55,057 nucleotides of DNA from Prevotella sp. UBA7764 (GTDB taxonomy: Bacteria > Bacteroidota > Bacteroidia > Bacteroidales > Bacteroidaceae): contig DLDU01000033.1 of assembly GCA_002481295.1 (NCBI GenBank), positions 24,263 to 79,319 of the forward strand, written 5' to 3'. Position numbers and translations under genes: made by a program. The notes under the pieces were generated by a model. That model worked only from the letters and a program-made list of their open reading frames with translations. It was not told where the DNA came from and did not search any database. Of the stretch, positions 8,733 to 17,538 are shown piece by piece (within the stretch, counting starts at the first letter, position 1; each line of letters begins with the position of its first letter).

Positions 8733-9653
8733 ATGATAAGACGTTTACAAAACAGGATAGCAGAGAGTCGCATGGCATTGCCGGTGACGTTGATATATAT
8801 GGCCGGCTTTATGGTCATACAGGTATTGTTGGGTCATGACACCTGGTTGCAGATGGCCTTATTAGGCATTTCTTCTCTTCTCATGGCTGAGCTCAACAAT
8901 GCCAACGCCCTCATACGCATCTACAGCCGCATGGTGTCGTGCTCTTTCATCGTAATGACAACAGCGGCCAGTTTCCTTCTGTCCTCTACCAATACCGGAT
9001 GGGCACAGATGGGGTTGATCGTCTTCTTTATTTTTCTGCTTCATGCCTATCAGGACGGACATGCCGCAGGATGGGTATTCTATGCCTTTGCGGCTCTGTC
9101 TTTGGCCAGTATCCCCTTTGTAAATATACTCTATCTTGTACCACTTTTGTGGATTATCCTTGGTACAAACATCATGGCACTCACCCCGCGCACCTTCCTG
9201 TCCTCACTGCTGGGACTGATGGTGCCCTATTGGTTTGTCGGTGCCTACGCCGTGGCCTTCCAGCATCTCGACTGGTTTGCCTTACATTTCCAGGCACTTG
9301 CTCAGCCCGGTCCACTGTTTGACCTCTCCATACTCAACGACCATCAGGCGATGACATTCATCTTTCTGATGATCATCACAGCCTTGGGCAGTATACACTT
9401 CTTGATTTATTCCTATCAGGACAAGATCCGCACGCGCATGATCTATGAGATGTTTATCACCCTAAGCATCTCCTGCATGGCACTGATGCTGGTCTTTCCA
9501 TCCCTCTTCAATGGCTTCATGTCTTTGGCTATTGTCGTCATTGCGCCTCTGATCGGCCATTTCTTAGCTCTGACGCATTCACGACTCAGCAACATCACCT
9601 TTTTTGTTGTTATAGCCGCCGCATTTGTGCTGACGGTTTACAACCTCTTATAA
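8733..9653 (+). CDS. Polytopic membrane protein of unknown function
   Basis: I do not recognise a named family. The 306-residue protein is almost entirely hydrophobic, with about eight to ten predicted membrane segments and short basic loops (YQDKIRTR near 230). Many small residues and tryptophans occur within membrane segments. Its length and the absence of conserved polar motifs do not suggest a specific transporter class. It resembles the general type of Bacteroidetes DUF6427-like inner membrane proteins, but that link is tentative. A copy of the dispersed AT-rich motif lies just after the stop and just before the next gene. Confidence 0.75.
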   Translation: MIRRLQNRIAESRMALPVTLIYMAGFMVIQVLLGHDTWLQMALLGISSLLMAELNNANALIRIYSRMVSCSFIVMTTAASFLLSSTNTGWAQMGLIVFFIFLLHAYQDGHAAGWVFYAFAALSLASIPFVNILYLVPLLWIILGTNIMALTPRTFLSSLLGLMVPYWFVGAYAVAFQHLDWFALHFQALAQPGPLFDLSILNDHQAMTFIFLMIITALGSIHFLIYSYQDKIRTRMIYEMFITLSISCMALMLVFPSLFNGFMSLAIVVIAPLIGHFLALTHSRLSNITFFVVIAAAFVLTVYNLL

Positions 9654-9661
9654 TCACCACT

Positions 9662-9681
9662 TACACCTTATTATATATAGG
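9662..9681 (+). repeat. Dispersed AT-rich motif, copy 3
   Basis: TACACCTTATTATATATAGG lies nine bases after one stop codon and ends twelve bases before the next ATG. It is identical over 20 bases to copy 5, which is in the opposite orientation. Confidence 0.75.
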
Positions 9682-9693
9682 AGACCGAGAGCA

Positions 9694-10149
9694 ATGATGG
9701 ACACACTGACACTGCTTCTGCAGCACTACGGCTATTGGGGCATGCTACTGGCCGCTTTTCTTGCCGGCAGTTTCTTTCCCTTCAGCAGTGAGGCGGTGAT
9801 GCTCGGACTCTTAGCTGCCGGCTTGCATCCGATTCCCCTGGTCGTCTATGGCACCTTCGGAAACGTAGCTGGCTCCTTATTTAATTATGGTGTGGGTCGC
9901 TTGGGTCGCTTGGAGTGGATCGAGCGCTACCTGCACGTGAAGCGACGCAACATCGACAAGGCACGGCACTTTATGGCGGGACACGGTGCCTGGATGGGCT
10001 TTTTCGCATTTTTGCCTATCATCGGCTCTGCCATCACGATAGCCTTGGGACTGATGCGCGCCAATTTCTTCATCAGTCTGCTCAGTATCGCGATTGGTAA
10101 GTTACTGAGATATGTCATTCTGATGGCCGGTGTGACGGCTATCTTTTAA
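9694..10149 (+). CDS. DedA/YqaA-type (SNARE-associated) membrane protein
   Basis: This 151-residue inner membrane protein belongs to the small YqaA branch of the DedA/VTT superfamily, whose members help lipid movement across the membrane or membrane homeostasis. The VTT-like features are FxxGSFFPFSSE near residue 25, a GxxxGSLFNYGVGR segment near 60, and F(F/L)PIIGSAITIALG near 108. The last resembles the re-entrant F/Y-x-R/P-x-x-G motif. Four membrane segments are apparent. The gene may share a transcript with the preceding membrane protein gene, 40 bases upstream. Confidence 0.82.
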   Translation: MMDTLTLLLQHYGYWGMLLAAFLAGSFFPFSSEAVMLGLLAAGLHPIPLVVYGTFGNVAGSLFNYGVGRLGRLEWIERYLHVKRRNIDKARHFMAGHGAWMGFFAFLPIIGSAITIALGLMRANFFISLLSIAIGKLLRYVILMAGVTAIF

Positions 10150-10201
10150 CGTGTCAACTTATAGAATGTTTGCCAAAAGATACGCTTTTGTATCAACATG
10201 A

Positions 10202-10780
10202 AATAAATATTCCATTAATTATAAAAATTATATTCATTTTGTTTGTAGTTCACTCAATTCTGACGAAGCAGACCCATATTCTTATCTCGACGGCGGCATC
10301 ACACTCGATGCACGTGCTTCCATACTGACACCGGTGAAGATACAGTTCTGGATTCCCAACTATTTCGAACAGAAGTGGGAGGAGACAGCCGATGATCTTG
10401 GCGGTGGTGTCTACCGCATCAAAGACTTCATGCACAGCGGTTATGGTCTGGTACTGACGATCAAAGACGGCAAGCTCAGTGTCAGCCTGCCAGCAGGAAG
10501 TCCGCTTTATATCGAGGACGATTGGGGCGGTTATGAATATAGATACCCTGCCATCTACTGGTATGCCGACGATTATGTTCATCTCTATCCTTATGGCAAG
10601 GATGGTGGCGTAGACATCAGTGATTTTGAAATACTGCCCACCTATGGTTGCCAATGGTATGCGGCACGCAATTCAGGCGCGTTCTACTTGGGATACATAC
10701 AGACGGGGCAGTCGCAGCTTATTGGGTGCCGGTTTACTTCCATTTCGAATAAAAGGAGTAATAGTCACGAAAGAAGATGA
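10202..10780 (+). pseudogene. N-terminally decayed gene remnant (hypothetical protein)
   Basis: One frame stays open from 10202 to the stop at 10780, but it has no ATG before protein-like sequence begins (about 10250, reading NSDEADPYSYLDGGITLDAR). The only in-frame start codon is a GTG at 10334, inside that conserved-looking sequence. An upstream in-frame ATG at 10166 runs into a TGA at 10199. The middle part is aromatic and glycine-rich (DDWGGYEYRYPAIYWYADDY), like an exported beta-rich protein. The last 20 residues are basic and look like read-through. I interpret this as the remnant of a secreted protein gene that lost its signal peptide region. A functional GTG-started 148-residue protein is the alternative. 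Confidence 0.5.
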
Positions 10781-10878
10781 CTATAGGAAGACGGAAAGAC
10801 AAGAATTCAGTATATGTATCATCTGTTTTAATTCAAGGATATTCATGTAAAAGGAAAACAAGCTAAAGCTCCGCTTCC

Positions 10879-12492
10879 TTATCTTCCCTTTGCAACTTCG
10901 AAGTAGTCGATGTCGGGCATCCAGCTCTTGGCGTTGGAGAGGCGAATCTCGTTGTAGCCCTTCTTGAGATGAACGGTGATGGGAGCTGTTGTCTTCACCG
11001 TGGAAGCACTGCCGGAGTTGACGGTGAGCGTCTTCACGCGTTTGCAATTCACTTCCACATCGACGTTGCGGTCTTCGCCACTGAGATAAGCGATGGTGAG
11101 ACGGTAGTCGCCGCCACGCTGACTGTAGACCTTGCGGAAGCGCAGGTCGTTCTTCTCGCTGCAGCCGAGCCATGAAGCCTTGAAGTGTCCGCTGAGTCCG
11201 TCGGCAGTCTCGTAGATACCCGTCTTAAGCGCCTGGTTGTTGTAGATCTCCTGATAGTTGCTGATATAGGCCGTCTCAGCCTCATAGCGCGTTTGCTCCA
11301 GTCGCTTCTGGCCTTGCAAGCGATAGATGCGGCAGCCATGGGCAGGCACGTCGACGGAACAGGAAGTGTTGAAGCATCCGAGGTCTTTCTGCTCAAACAG
11401 GTCGCGCATGCTCACCCGCCCGCCTAAACAGAGATCGCGGAAATCCACTTTGACCTGACGCGCTGCGTCCGACGGGTTGTAGACCACGAGCACTCGATGG
11501 GTACCCTGCGCACGGTCGACATCACGCACGAGCACGTAGCAACCGTTGACATACTTGACTACATAGGCCTGCTCACCGACGGGATCCTGGTTGATGGCGA
11601 TGAGATCACGGTTGGTCAGGAGCTTCAGCGTGTTGTCCTTGATGCGTGTCATGTCGCAGCCGATGAGCAACGGAGAGTTCATCGCGCACCACATACCGAA
11701 GTGCGTCTTGTCCTCTTCAGCGCTCATACTGCGCCCCACCTCGAGCATATCCATGTCGTTGTAGTGACCGCGATGACTGTAAGCGGCCAGCGGAAGGTTC
11801 TCACCGATGATGCGGCGCACCGATTTCCAAGCGTCGGCAATGTCGGTGGTCGTGCGCCAGGATGTAGCCACGTCGCTCACCCACGTGCCGGGATAGTTCC
11901 ATCGGCACACGTTGAACCGCACCTCGCGCCCTGTATTCTTAATGGCCTTGCTGATGGCTGTGTAGCGCTCCTGCTCGTTGAGCCCGAGCCGCTCACTGTT
12001 CTGTCCGGCGTCGCCACCGCAGTAGTCGACCTTGATGAAATCGAAGTGCAAGTTCTTGAAGAAGTAGTCGCAATCCTGCTGGTCGTGCTCATAGAGCCCC
12101 GTGCCATCCTCCTGCTTCTCCCCGCCGTAGTATCCGGCGCAGGTGTTGTGTCCGGCATCGGAGTAGATGCCAGCCTTCAGACCGAGCCCGTGGATATAGT
12201 CCACCACAGGTTTTAGCCCGCCTGGGAAACGGTCTTGGTTGATGATGAGCTGCCCCGTGGCCTTGTCACGCCCACCTTGGAAGCCGTCGTCGATATTGAC
12301 GTAGGTATATCCCGCAGCCTTCAAGCCTTTGTCGGCCATGGCCTTGGCCTGGCTTTCGATGAGTTGCGCATTGATCTTGGAGGCAAAGGTGTTCCACGAG
12401 CTCCATCCCATGGTGGGGCCGTCGTGCAGGGTCTGTGCCATGGAGGAAGCGACAAAGGCTGCCATGGCGGAGAGTAACAGTATTTTCTTCAT
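10879..12492 (-). CDS. Exported GH27 alpha-galactosidase with C-terminal CBM35-like domain
   Basis: This glycoside hydrolase removes terminal alpha-1,6-galactose from oligosaccharides or galactomannan, probably in the periplasm. It has 537 residues. The signal peptide is residues 1-19. The (beta/alpha)8 GH27 domain (about 22-300) opens with GPTMGWSSWNTF. It carries the nucleophile Asp156 in KVDYCGG and a probable acid/base Asp217 in RTTTDI. A beta-sandwich follows to about 400. The last 135 residues (from RYEAETAYISN to DIDYFEV) look like a CBM35-type carbohydrate-binding module. It is a single-gene unit with a perfect promoter and a leader of about 110 bases. No SusC/SusD pair or regulator lies beside it. 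Confidence 0.92.
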   Translation of the reverse strand: MKKILLLSAMAAFVASSMAQTLHDGPTMGWSSWNTFASKINAQLIESQAKAMADKGLKAAGYTYVNIDDGFQGGRDKATGQLIINQDRFPGGLKPVVDYIHGLGLKAGIYSDAGHNTCAGYYGGEKQEDGTGLYEHDQQDCDYFFKNLHFDFIKVDYCGGDAGQNSERLGLNEQERYTAISKAIKNTGREVRFNVCRWNYPGTWVSDVATSWRTTTDIADAWKSVRRIIGENLPLAAYSHRGHYNDMDMLEVGRSMSAEEDKTHFGMWCAMNSPLLIGCDMTRIKDNTLKLLTNRDLIAINQDPVGEQAYVVKYVNGCYVLVRDVDRAQGTHRVLVVYNPSDAARQVKVDFRDLCLGGRVSMRDLFEQKDLGCFNTSCSVDVPAHGCRIYRLQGQKRLEQTRYEAETAYISNYQEIYNNQALKTGIYETADGLSGHFKASWLGCSEKNDLRFRKVYSQRGGDYRLTIAYLSGEDRNVDVEVNCKRVKTLTVNSGSASTVKTTAPITVHLKKGYNEIRLSNAKSWMPDIDYFEVAKGR

Positions 12493-12611
12493 AAGTTCTA
12501 CTTTTGTTGCATGGAGATAGATCTCCAGACTGTAATCAGTAATAGTAATAGGTGTATATCTAAAGATTAGTGCCTATGTAGTTGTAAACATGATGTTTGA
12601 CATCGTCATCG

Positions 12612-12642
12612 CAAAATTAAGCATTTATCTCCACATGACAAA
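12612..12642 (-). promoter_or_regulatory. Promoter of the alpha-galactosidase gene
   Basis: On the minus strand this reads TTTG, 19 bases, then TAATTTTG, a full match to the Bacteroidetes -33/-7 consensus. The transcript leader would be about 110 bases long. Confidence 0.8.
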
Positions 12643-12764
12643 GAAAACACGCGACGTTTTTCACAATCGGACGTTTGTCTATGGTCGTTGCAACAAAAGT
12701 CTGTCAAAAGGAGAGAGACATCACTTTTCCCTGCTTCAACGATGAGAATGTCGCGGGAAAGCAG

Positions 12765-12772
12765 TACCTTTG
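12765..12772 (+). promoter_or_regulatory. -7 element of mtaB
   Basis: TACCTTTG lies 19 bases before the chosen mtaB ATG, giving a leader of roughly 13 bases. No clear -33 TTTG is present. Confidence 0.6.
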
Positions 12773-12791
12773 CATAAAAAAGAAAAGAAGC

Positions 12792-14144
12792 ATGATCAAT
12801 ACCAGTGCCTTCCAAGGCAAGAAAGCAGCTTACTACACGCTGGGCTGCAAGCTCAACTTCTCTGAAACCTCCACCTTTGGCAAGTTGCTCAGCGAAATGG
12901 GCGTCACGACCGCTCACGAGGGCGAGCACGCCGACATCTGTCTGATCAACACCTGTTCGGTGACCGAGGTGGCCGACCACAAATGCCGCCAGGCCATCCA
13001 CCGCATGGTGCGCGAGAACCCCGATGCCTTTGTCGTGGTCACAGGATGCTATGCTCAGCTCGAGCCCGAGACGGTGAGTGCTATCGACGGCGTGGACCTC
13101 GTGCTTGGCTCCAATGAGAAAGCCAACCTCATACAGTACCTCTCCGACGCCTGGACTCAGCCGCGCGAGGGACATCTCCACGCCTTCCACCACGAGAAGA
13201 CCAAGGACATCAAGACTTTCCAGCCGTCGTGCTCACGCGGCAACCGCACCCGTTACTTCCTGAAAGTACAGGACGGATGCGACTATTTCTGCACTTACTG
13301 CACCATTCCTTACGCCCGCGGCTTCTCGCGCAACCCCACCATTGCCTCGCTCGTGGAACAAGCCCGACAGGCTGCAAGCGAAGGCGGAAAGGAGATCGTG
13401 CTCACCGGTGTGAACATCGGAGAGTTTGGCAAGACCACCGGCGAGACGTTCCTCGACCTGGTCAAAGCACTCGACAACGTAGAAGGAATCCAGCGCTACC
13501 GCATCAGCTCGCTGGAGCCCGACCTCATCGACGACAAGCTCATCGAGTACTGTGCACATTCGCGCGCCTTCATGCCGCATTTCCACATACCCTTACAGAG
13601 CGGTAACGACGAGGTGCTCAAACTCATGCACCGTCGCTACACACGCGATGTGTTCGCACATAAGATCAACCTTATCAAAGAGCTCATGCCCGACGCGTTC
13701 ATCGGCGTCGACGTGATGGTGGGCTGTCGCGGCGAGCGGCCGGAGTACTTCGAGGACTGCTACAACTTTCTCGACAATCTGCCTGTGACACAGCTCCACG
13801 TCTTCCCCTATTCCGAACGACCCGGGACATCGGCCCTCGCCATCCCCTACGTGGTCAGCGACAAGGACAAGAAAGAGCGGTCAAGACGGCTCTTGGAACT
13901 CTCCGACAAAAAGACGCACGACTTCTATGCACACTATATCGGACAGACACGGCCCGTGCTCTTCGAAAAAGCTCCTGCCGGACACGCCATGCACGGCTTC
14001 ACCGACAACTACATCCGTGTCACCCTGCCCGCCAGTGAGGCTCGCGAGGAGTACGACAATGAGATCCTCAACGTGACACTCGGCGATTTCAGAAAGAGTG
14101 GAAAAGAAGATACGCTACTTGCGAAAGCCATCATAGCAAAATAA
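12792..14144 (+). CDS. mtaB: tRNA t6A37 methylthiotransferase MtaB
   Basis: This radical SAM methylthiotransferase converts t6A37 to ms2t6A in tRNAs. The start is placed at the ATG at 12792 (MINTSAFQGKK), because the promoter -7 element lies within the 39 codons upstream. The protein has 450 residues. The UPF0004 domain carries its three cluster cysteines in TLGCKLN, NTCSVT and TGCYAQ. The radical SAM CxxxCxxC is visible as CDYFCTYC. A C-terminal TRAM-like domain (KAPAGHAMHGFTDNYIRV) binds tRNA. The TLGCKLN form is typical of MtaB rather than MiaB or RimO. The next gene starts 12 bases after the stop. Confidence 0.93.
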   Translation: MINTSAFQGKKAAYYTLGCKLNFSETSTFGKLLSEMGVTTAHEGEHADICLINTCSVTEVADHKCRQAIHRMVRENPDAFVVVTGCYAQLEPETVSAIDGVDLVLGSNEKANLIQYLSDAWTQPREGHLHAFHHEKTKDIKTFQPSCSRGNRTRYFLKVQDGCDYFCTYCTIPYARGFSRNPTIASLVEQARQAASEGGKEIVLTGVNIGEFGKTTGETFLDLVKALDNVEGIQRYRISSLEPDLIDDKLIEYCAHSRAFMPHFHIPLQSGNDEVLKLMHRRYTRDVFAHKINLIKELMPDAFIGVDVMVGCRGERPEYFEDCYNFLDNLPVTQLHVFPYSERPGTSALAIPYVVSDKDKKERSRRLLELSDKKTHDFYAHYIGQTRPVLFEKAPAGHAMHGFTDNYIRVTLPASEAREEYDNEILNVTLGDFRKSGKEDTLLAKAIIAK

Positions 14145-14156
14145 AACCGAAAAACA

Positions 14157-15197
14157 ATGAAGACTGCTATCGTCATATTGAACTGGAACGGACGGAAGAT
14201 GATGGAACGCTTTCTGCCCACCGTGCTGAAATACTCACGCAACGACGCTGAGGTGTGGGTGGCCGACAATGCCTCCACCGACAACTCGATGGAGATGCTC
14301 GCACAGAAGTTCCCGGAAGTGAAGACCTTGGTGCTCGACCGCAACTACGGCTTTGCCGACGGCTACAACCGTGCGCTGCGGCAGATAGAGGCAGACTACT
14401 ATGTGCTGCTCAACTCCGACGTGGAGGTGACACACCACTGGCTCACGCCTCTGCAAGAGTATATGGACAGCCACGACGACGTGGCAGCCTGTCAACCAAA
14501 ACTGCTCAGCGAGGTCGACAAAGACAGTTTCGAGTATGCTGGTGCCTCCGGCGGCTTCCTCGACCGCTTTGGCTATCCGCTCTGCCGCGGCCGTGTCTTC
14601 GACACCGTGGAGCGCGACAACGGACAGTATGACTATAAGATGGATGTGCTGTGGGCTACGGGAGCCTGTCTGATGATACGTGCCAAAGACTATTGGGAGG
14701 CAGGAGCTCTCGACGCGCGCTTCTTTGCGCACAACGAGGAAATCGATCTCTGCTGGCGACTGCGGCAGCGTGGACGGCGCGTGGTGTGCATTCCCGAAAG
14801 CGAAGTATACCATGTCGGCGGCGGCACTCTGCCGCAGGGCAACCCGATGAAGACTTTCCTCAACTTCCGCAACAACCTGACGATGCTCTACAAAAACCTG
14901 CCCGACGAGGAGCTGCAAACCGTAATGCACATGAGATGGATCCTTGATCACATCGCCGCCTTGGAAACGCTGATCGTCAACCGCAATTGGCGCGACTTCA
15001 TCGCTATCCTGCGGGCACGCCGTGCTTTCTATAAATGGCGCCACGACTTTGACGCTGACCGTGAGGCCATCAAGATGAGCAGAAAGCTCACGACGGTGCC
15101 CGAACGCTTACCGATGAGTATCGTCTGGCAATACTATGTCAAAGGAAAGAAGACGTTCAGCGCTTTGACGAGCTCTCCTCATCAAACAGACGATTGA
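14157..15197 (+). CDS. Family 2 glycosyltransferase (rhamnosyltransferase-like)
   Basis: This 346-residue GT-A fold glycosyltransferase opens with VILNWNG and VADNASTDNS, the nucleotide-sugar binding segment. The metal-binding LLNSDVEV is near residue 88. The layout resembles WbbL/rhamnosyltransferase-type enzymes that build cell-surface polysaccharide. The acceptor cannot be told from sequence. An acidic HNEEIDLCWRLRQRG motif near residue 190 matches the ED.(D/L)(L/F)..R motif of the catalytic base region. It directly follows mtaB (12-base gap). Its last 41 bases overlap the 3' end of the convergent HD-domain gene. Confidence 0.85.
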   Translation: MKTAIVILNWNGRKMMERFLPTVLKYSRNDAEVWVADNASTDNSMEMLAQKFPEVKTLVLDRNYGFADGYNRALRQIEADYYVLLNSDVEVTHHWLTPLQEYMDSHDDVAACQPKLLSEVDKDSFEYAGASGGFLDRFGYPLCRGRVFDTVERDNGQYDYKMDVLWATGACLMIRAKDYWEAGALDARFFAHNEEIDLCWRLRQRGRRVVCIPESEVYHVGGGTLPQGNPMKTFLNFRNNLTMLYKNLPDEELQTVMHMRWILDHIAALETLIVNRNWRDFIAILRARRAFYKWRHDFDADREAIKMSRKLTTVPERLPMSIVWQYYVKGKKTFSALTSSPHQTDD

Positions 15198-15792
15198 AAA
15201 CCTCGCGCAGCAGGGGCTTGTCGGCGATGATGTCACGCACCTGCTTGAGCTTCTCCTCATTGGGCGAGTTGGGAATCCACAGGCGGATATAGCCGCGGGC
15301 ACTGTACTTCTCTTCCATGTGGCGGTCGAAACGCTGCCACTGCCACTCACGGTCTTTGTTGGGCTCACGCTCCAAACCGAACTCTACGGCACGACGGAAC
15401 ACCACCTCGGGATCGAGATCACGGTCGGCTTCGGCAACAATCTTGCCGTAGATGCTCCGTGGCTCATGCGAGGCCGAGGCGCGATGGTCCTCCACCGCTT
15501 CCTTCATGATGTTGATCTGCTCGGGCGAGAACCATTTCTTCAGCCGGGCATCGGCCGCAAGGATCTTGCCGCCGGTGATATGATGGATGGCGCGCGGACC
15601 GCTCATGCCAAGGTCATGATAGGCTGCTATGGCGTACACCATATTGATATCAGCACCCGTGCGCCGTGCCAGCTCCAAAGAGTTGGCAATGACACGCTGC
15701 ACATGGCTCAGACCATGGGAGCGACCAAAGGCTGTATAGCGAGGCAGAATGCTCGTTTCGACAAATGACATCAAGTCGAGATTTACTTCCAT
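15157..15792 (-). CDS. HD-domain phosphohydrolase
   Basis: This 211-residue protein belongs to the HD superfamily of metal-dependent phosphohydrolases. Putative metal ligands are His30, the His59-Asp60 doublet in AAYHDLG and Asp123 in AEADRD. This is the arrangement of small HD proteins acting on nucleotides or other phosphomonoesters. The substrate is unknown. A C-terminal extension (about 145-211) is rich in charged helices. It has its own consensus promoter. Its 3' end runs 41 bases into the opposite-strand glycosyltransferase gene, with no terminator in between. Confidence 0.85.
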   Translation of the reverse strand: MEVNLDLMSFVETSILPRYTAFGRSHGLSHVQRVIANSLELARRTGADINMVYAIAAYHDLGMSGPRAIHHITGGKILAADARLKKWFSPEQINIMKEAVEDHRASASHEPRSIYGKIVAEADRDLDPEVVFRRAVEFGLEREPNKDREWQWQRFDRHMEEKYSARGYIRLWIPNSPNEEKLKQVRDIIADKPLLREVFNRLFDEESSSKR

Positions 15793-15826
15793 AGGATATG
15801 ATTCGTTTATCTTGCTCTTTCATCTG

Positions 15827-15857
15827 TAAAGATAGCAAAAAGATTTGAGATGACAAA
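15827..15857 (-). promoter_or_regulatory. Promoter of the HD-domain gene
   Basis: Read on the minus strand, TTTG is followed by 19 bases and TATCTTTA, one mismatch from the consensus -7 element. The start codon lies 34 bases downstream of the -7 box. Confidence 0.65.
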
Positions 15858-15891
15858 ATATTACGGACAATAATAGCTAAACAGACGCGAA

Positions 15892-16410
15892 ATGAATATG
15901 GATAACAAAGGAGAACTGTTTCCCGTCGTTGATGAGGACGGACACGTGATCGGGAAAATCACACGCGGAAAAGCACACGACGGCTGCAAGGTGCTCCATC
16001 CGGTGGTGCACCTGCATGTCTTCAACAGCCGTGGCGACCTCTACCTGCAGCAGCGACCTCACTGGAAAGACATTCAGCCCGACAAATGGGACACGGCATG
16101 CGGTGGTCATGTCGACTACGGCGAGACGGTTGAACAGGCGCTGCACCGCGAGGTAAGTGAGGAACTCGGCATCACCGACTACACGCCACGCTTCATCAAG
16201 CACTATGTCTTCGAGAGCCAGCGCGAGAAGGAACTGGTATGGGTCTTCACCACGGTCTACGACGGCAAGGTATGTCCCAGCAAAGACGAACTTGCCGGTG
16301 GCCGCTTCTGGAGTCCCGAAGAGATTAAGGGCCACATGGGAAAGGGTATCTTCACTCCCAACTTCGAGAACGAATACCGCGAAGTGATCATGCCACAGAA
16401 AAGAGAATAG
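15892..16410 (+). CDS. Nudix hydrolase (YfcD/IDI-like)
   Basis: This 172-residue hydrolase has a complete Nudix box, GGHVDYGETVEQALHREVSE followed by ELG, at about residues 65-87. The LYLQQR and CKVLHPVVHLHVF segments before the box are like those of isopentenyl diphosphate isomerase-type Nudix proteins. Enzymes of this shape cleave nucleoside diphosphates linked to another moiety; the substrate here is unknown. An alternative start is the second methionine, two codons downstream. A long bidirectional hairpin separates it from convergent ispE. Confidence 0.9.
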   Translation: MNMDNKGELFPVVDEDGHVIGKITRGKAHDGCKVLHPVVHLHVFNSRGDLYLQQRPHWKDIQPDKWDTACGGHVDYGETVEQALHREVSEELGITDYTPRFIKHYVFESQREKELVWVFTTVYDGKVCPSKDELAGGRFWSPEEIKGHMGKGIFTPNFENEYREVIMPQKRE

Positions 16411-16479
16411 CAGGCACCTCGTCTTATGGAAACATACGTCGCCTTGACAGGCTAACCCTCAGCTATGCGAAATAAAAGA

Positions 16480-16554
16480 TAAAACCGAATATTGAGAATA
16501 ATAAATGGTTGATTCGATATTGATACCAAATAATATTCTCAACATTCGGTTTTA
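16480..16554. terminator. Long bidirectional terminator hairpin between the Nudix and ispE genes
   Basis: AAAACCGAAT-A-TTGAGAATA at 16481-16500 pairs with TATTCTC-AAC-ATTCGGTTTT at about 16533-16552, with one mismatch in about 20 pairs and a loop of about 32 bases. A and T runs flank both sides, so it can work for both strands. Confidence 0.8.
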
Positions 16555-16572
16555 TTCTTTATCCCATCGAAG

Positions 16573-16637
16573 ATGAAGCGTTAAAAGCCCAAACGCATAA
16601 TGCGTTTCTTTTAAGCAGTAGAACGTATTTTATTCCT
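16573..16637 (-). terminator. Two mutually exclusive hairpins downstream of ispE
   Basis: AAACGCA-TAA-TGCGTTT is nested in TTAAAAG/CTTTTAA, forming one hairpin. The same TTAAGCAG that closes it can instead pair with CTGCTTAA about 20 bases further on. This lies just past the ispE stop and probably terminates ispE transcription. Confidence 0.5.
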
Positions 16638-16654
16638 GCTTAAGGTCATTCAGC

Positions 16655-17494
16655 CTACAGTACTGCTGACGCTACGAAGCAATCTTTGAACTGTTCCTCC
16701 ACTCCTTGCGGTATCTCACGGAAGATACCGAAAAGGGCACTGCCGCTGCCACTCATCTGAGCATAGAGCGCTCCCATGTCGTAGAGGCTCTGCTTGATAC
16801 GCGCCAACTCGGGATGTGCCTTGAAGACAGGACCCTCGAAGTCGTTGGTCAGTTCGTCACGCCATGTGGAAATCGGCTGACGCACGATCTCGCGGCAAGA
16901 CTTGCGGGGCATGTGACAAACGATCTGTGCATAGGCCTCACGTGTCGACACTGCCACGTCGGGCTTCACCACCACGATCGAATAGCCGTGGAGATTGCCC
17001 TTAGGGCCATCGGCTGGCTCAAGGATCTCGCCACGTCCGGTAGCATACGACGGTTCGGCAGTAATAAAAAATGCGCAGTCGGAACCCAACTTAGCCGCAT
17101 AGCGCTCCATCTCGGCAATGCCGATGTTCAGCCGGAAACGCTCGTCGAGCAGACGAATCATGAAGGCTCCATCAGAGCTGCCGCCGCCCAGTCCTGCTTG
17201 CGAGGGGATGCGCTTGAAAAGATGGGCATGAATAGGCGGAAGTTCAAAGTCGGCAGCAAGAAGGTCGTAGGCCTTCACTACGAGGTTGCTACGCTCGTCA
17301 CAGTCCACGGCATTGCCCGTCACCTTCAGATCGCAAGGATGATCTGAGGGAAAAGCGGGATCCATGTGTTTGATCTCCAAAGCGTCGGTGAGCGGAATGG
17401 GATAAAACACGGTCTGTATGTCGTGATAGCCATCAGACCGCTCGGCGACAATATTCAATCCAAGATTGATCTTGGCACAAGGAAAGGTCAGCAT
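16655..17494 (-). CDS. ispE: 4-diphosphocytidyl-2-C-methyl-D-erythritol kinase
   Basis: This GHMP-family kinase phosphorylates CDP-methylerythritol in the non-mevalonate isoprenoid pathway. The protein has 279 residues. The substrate-binding CAKINLGLNI segment is at residues 5-14. The ATP-binding GHMP motif PSQAGLGGGSSDGA is near residue 95. A third motif (MSGSGSALFGIF) is near 255. The guanylyltransferase gene lies 44 bases upstream on the same strand, so the two are probably co-transcribed. The order is Bacteroidales-like, not that of proteobacterial isp clusters. Confidence 0.95.
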   Translation of the reverse strand: MLTFPCAKINLGLNIVAERSDGYHDIQTVFYPIPLTDALEIKHMDPAFPSDHPCDLKVTGNAVDCDERSNLVVKAYDLLAADFELPPIHAHLFKRIPSQAGLGGGSSDGAFMIRLLDERFRLNIGIAEMERYAAKLGSDCAFFITAEPSYATGRGEILEPADGPKGNLHGYSIVVVKPDVAVSTREAYAQIVCHMPRKSCREIVRQPISTWRDELTNDFEGPVFKAHPELARIKQSLYDMGALYAQMSGSGSALFGIFREIPQGVEEQFKDCFVASAVL

Positions 17495-17538
17495 AGTATG
17501 ATGTATTTAAAGTTATCTTTGGCGAAAGCCACGGACAG

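Noticed and set aside
15157..15197. 41-base convergent overlap of the glycosyltransferase and HD genes as an antisense control
   Set aside because: Short convergent overlaps are common in compact genomes and nothing else suggests regulation.
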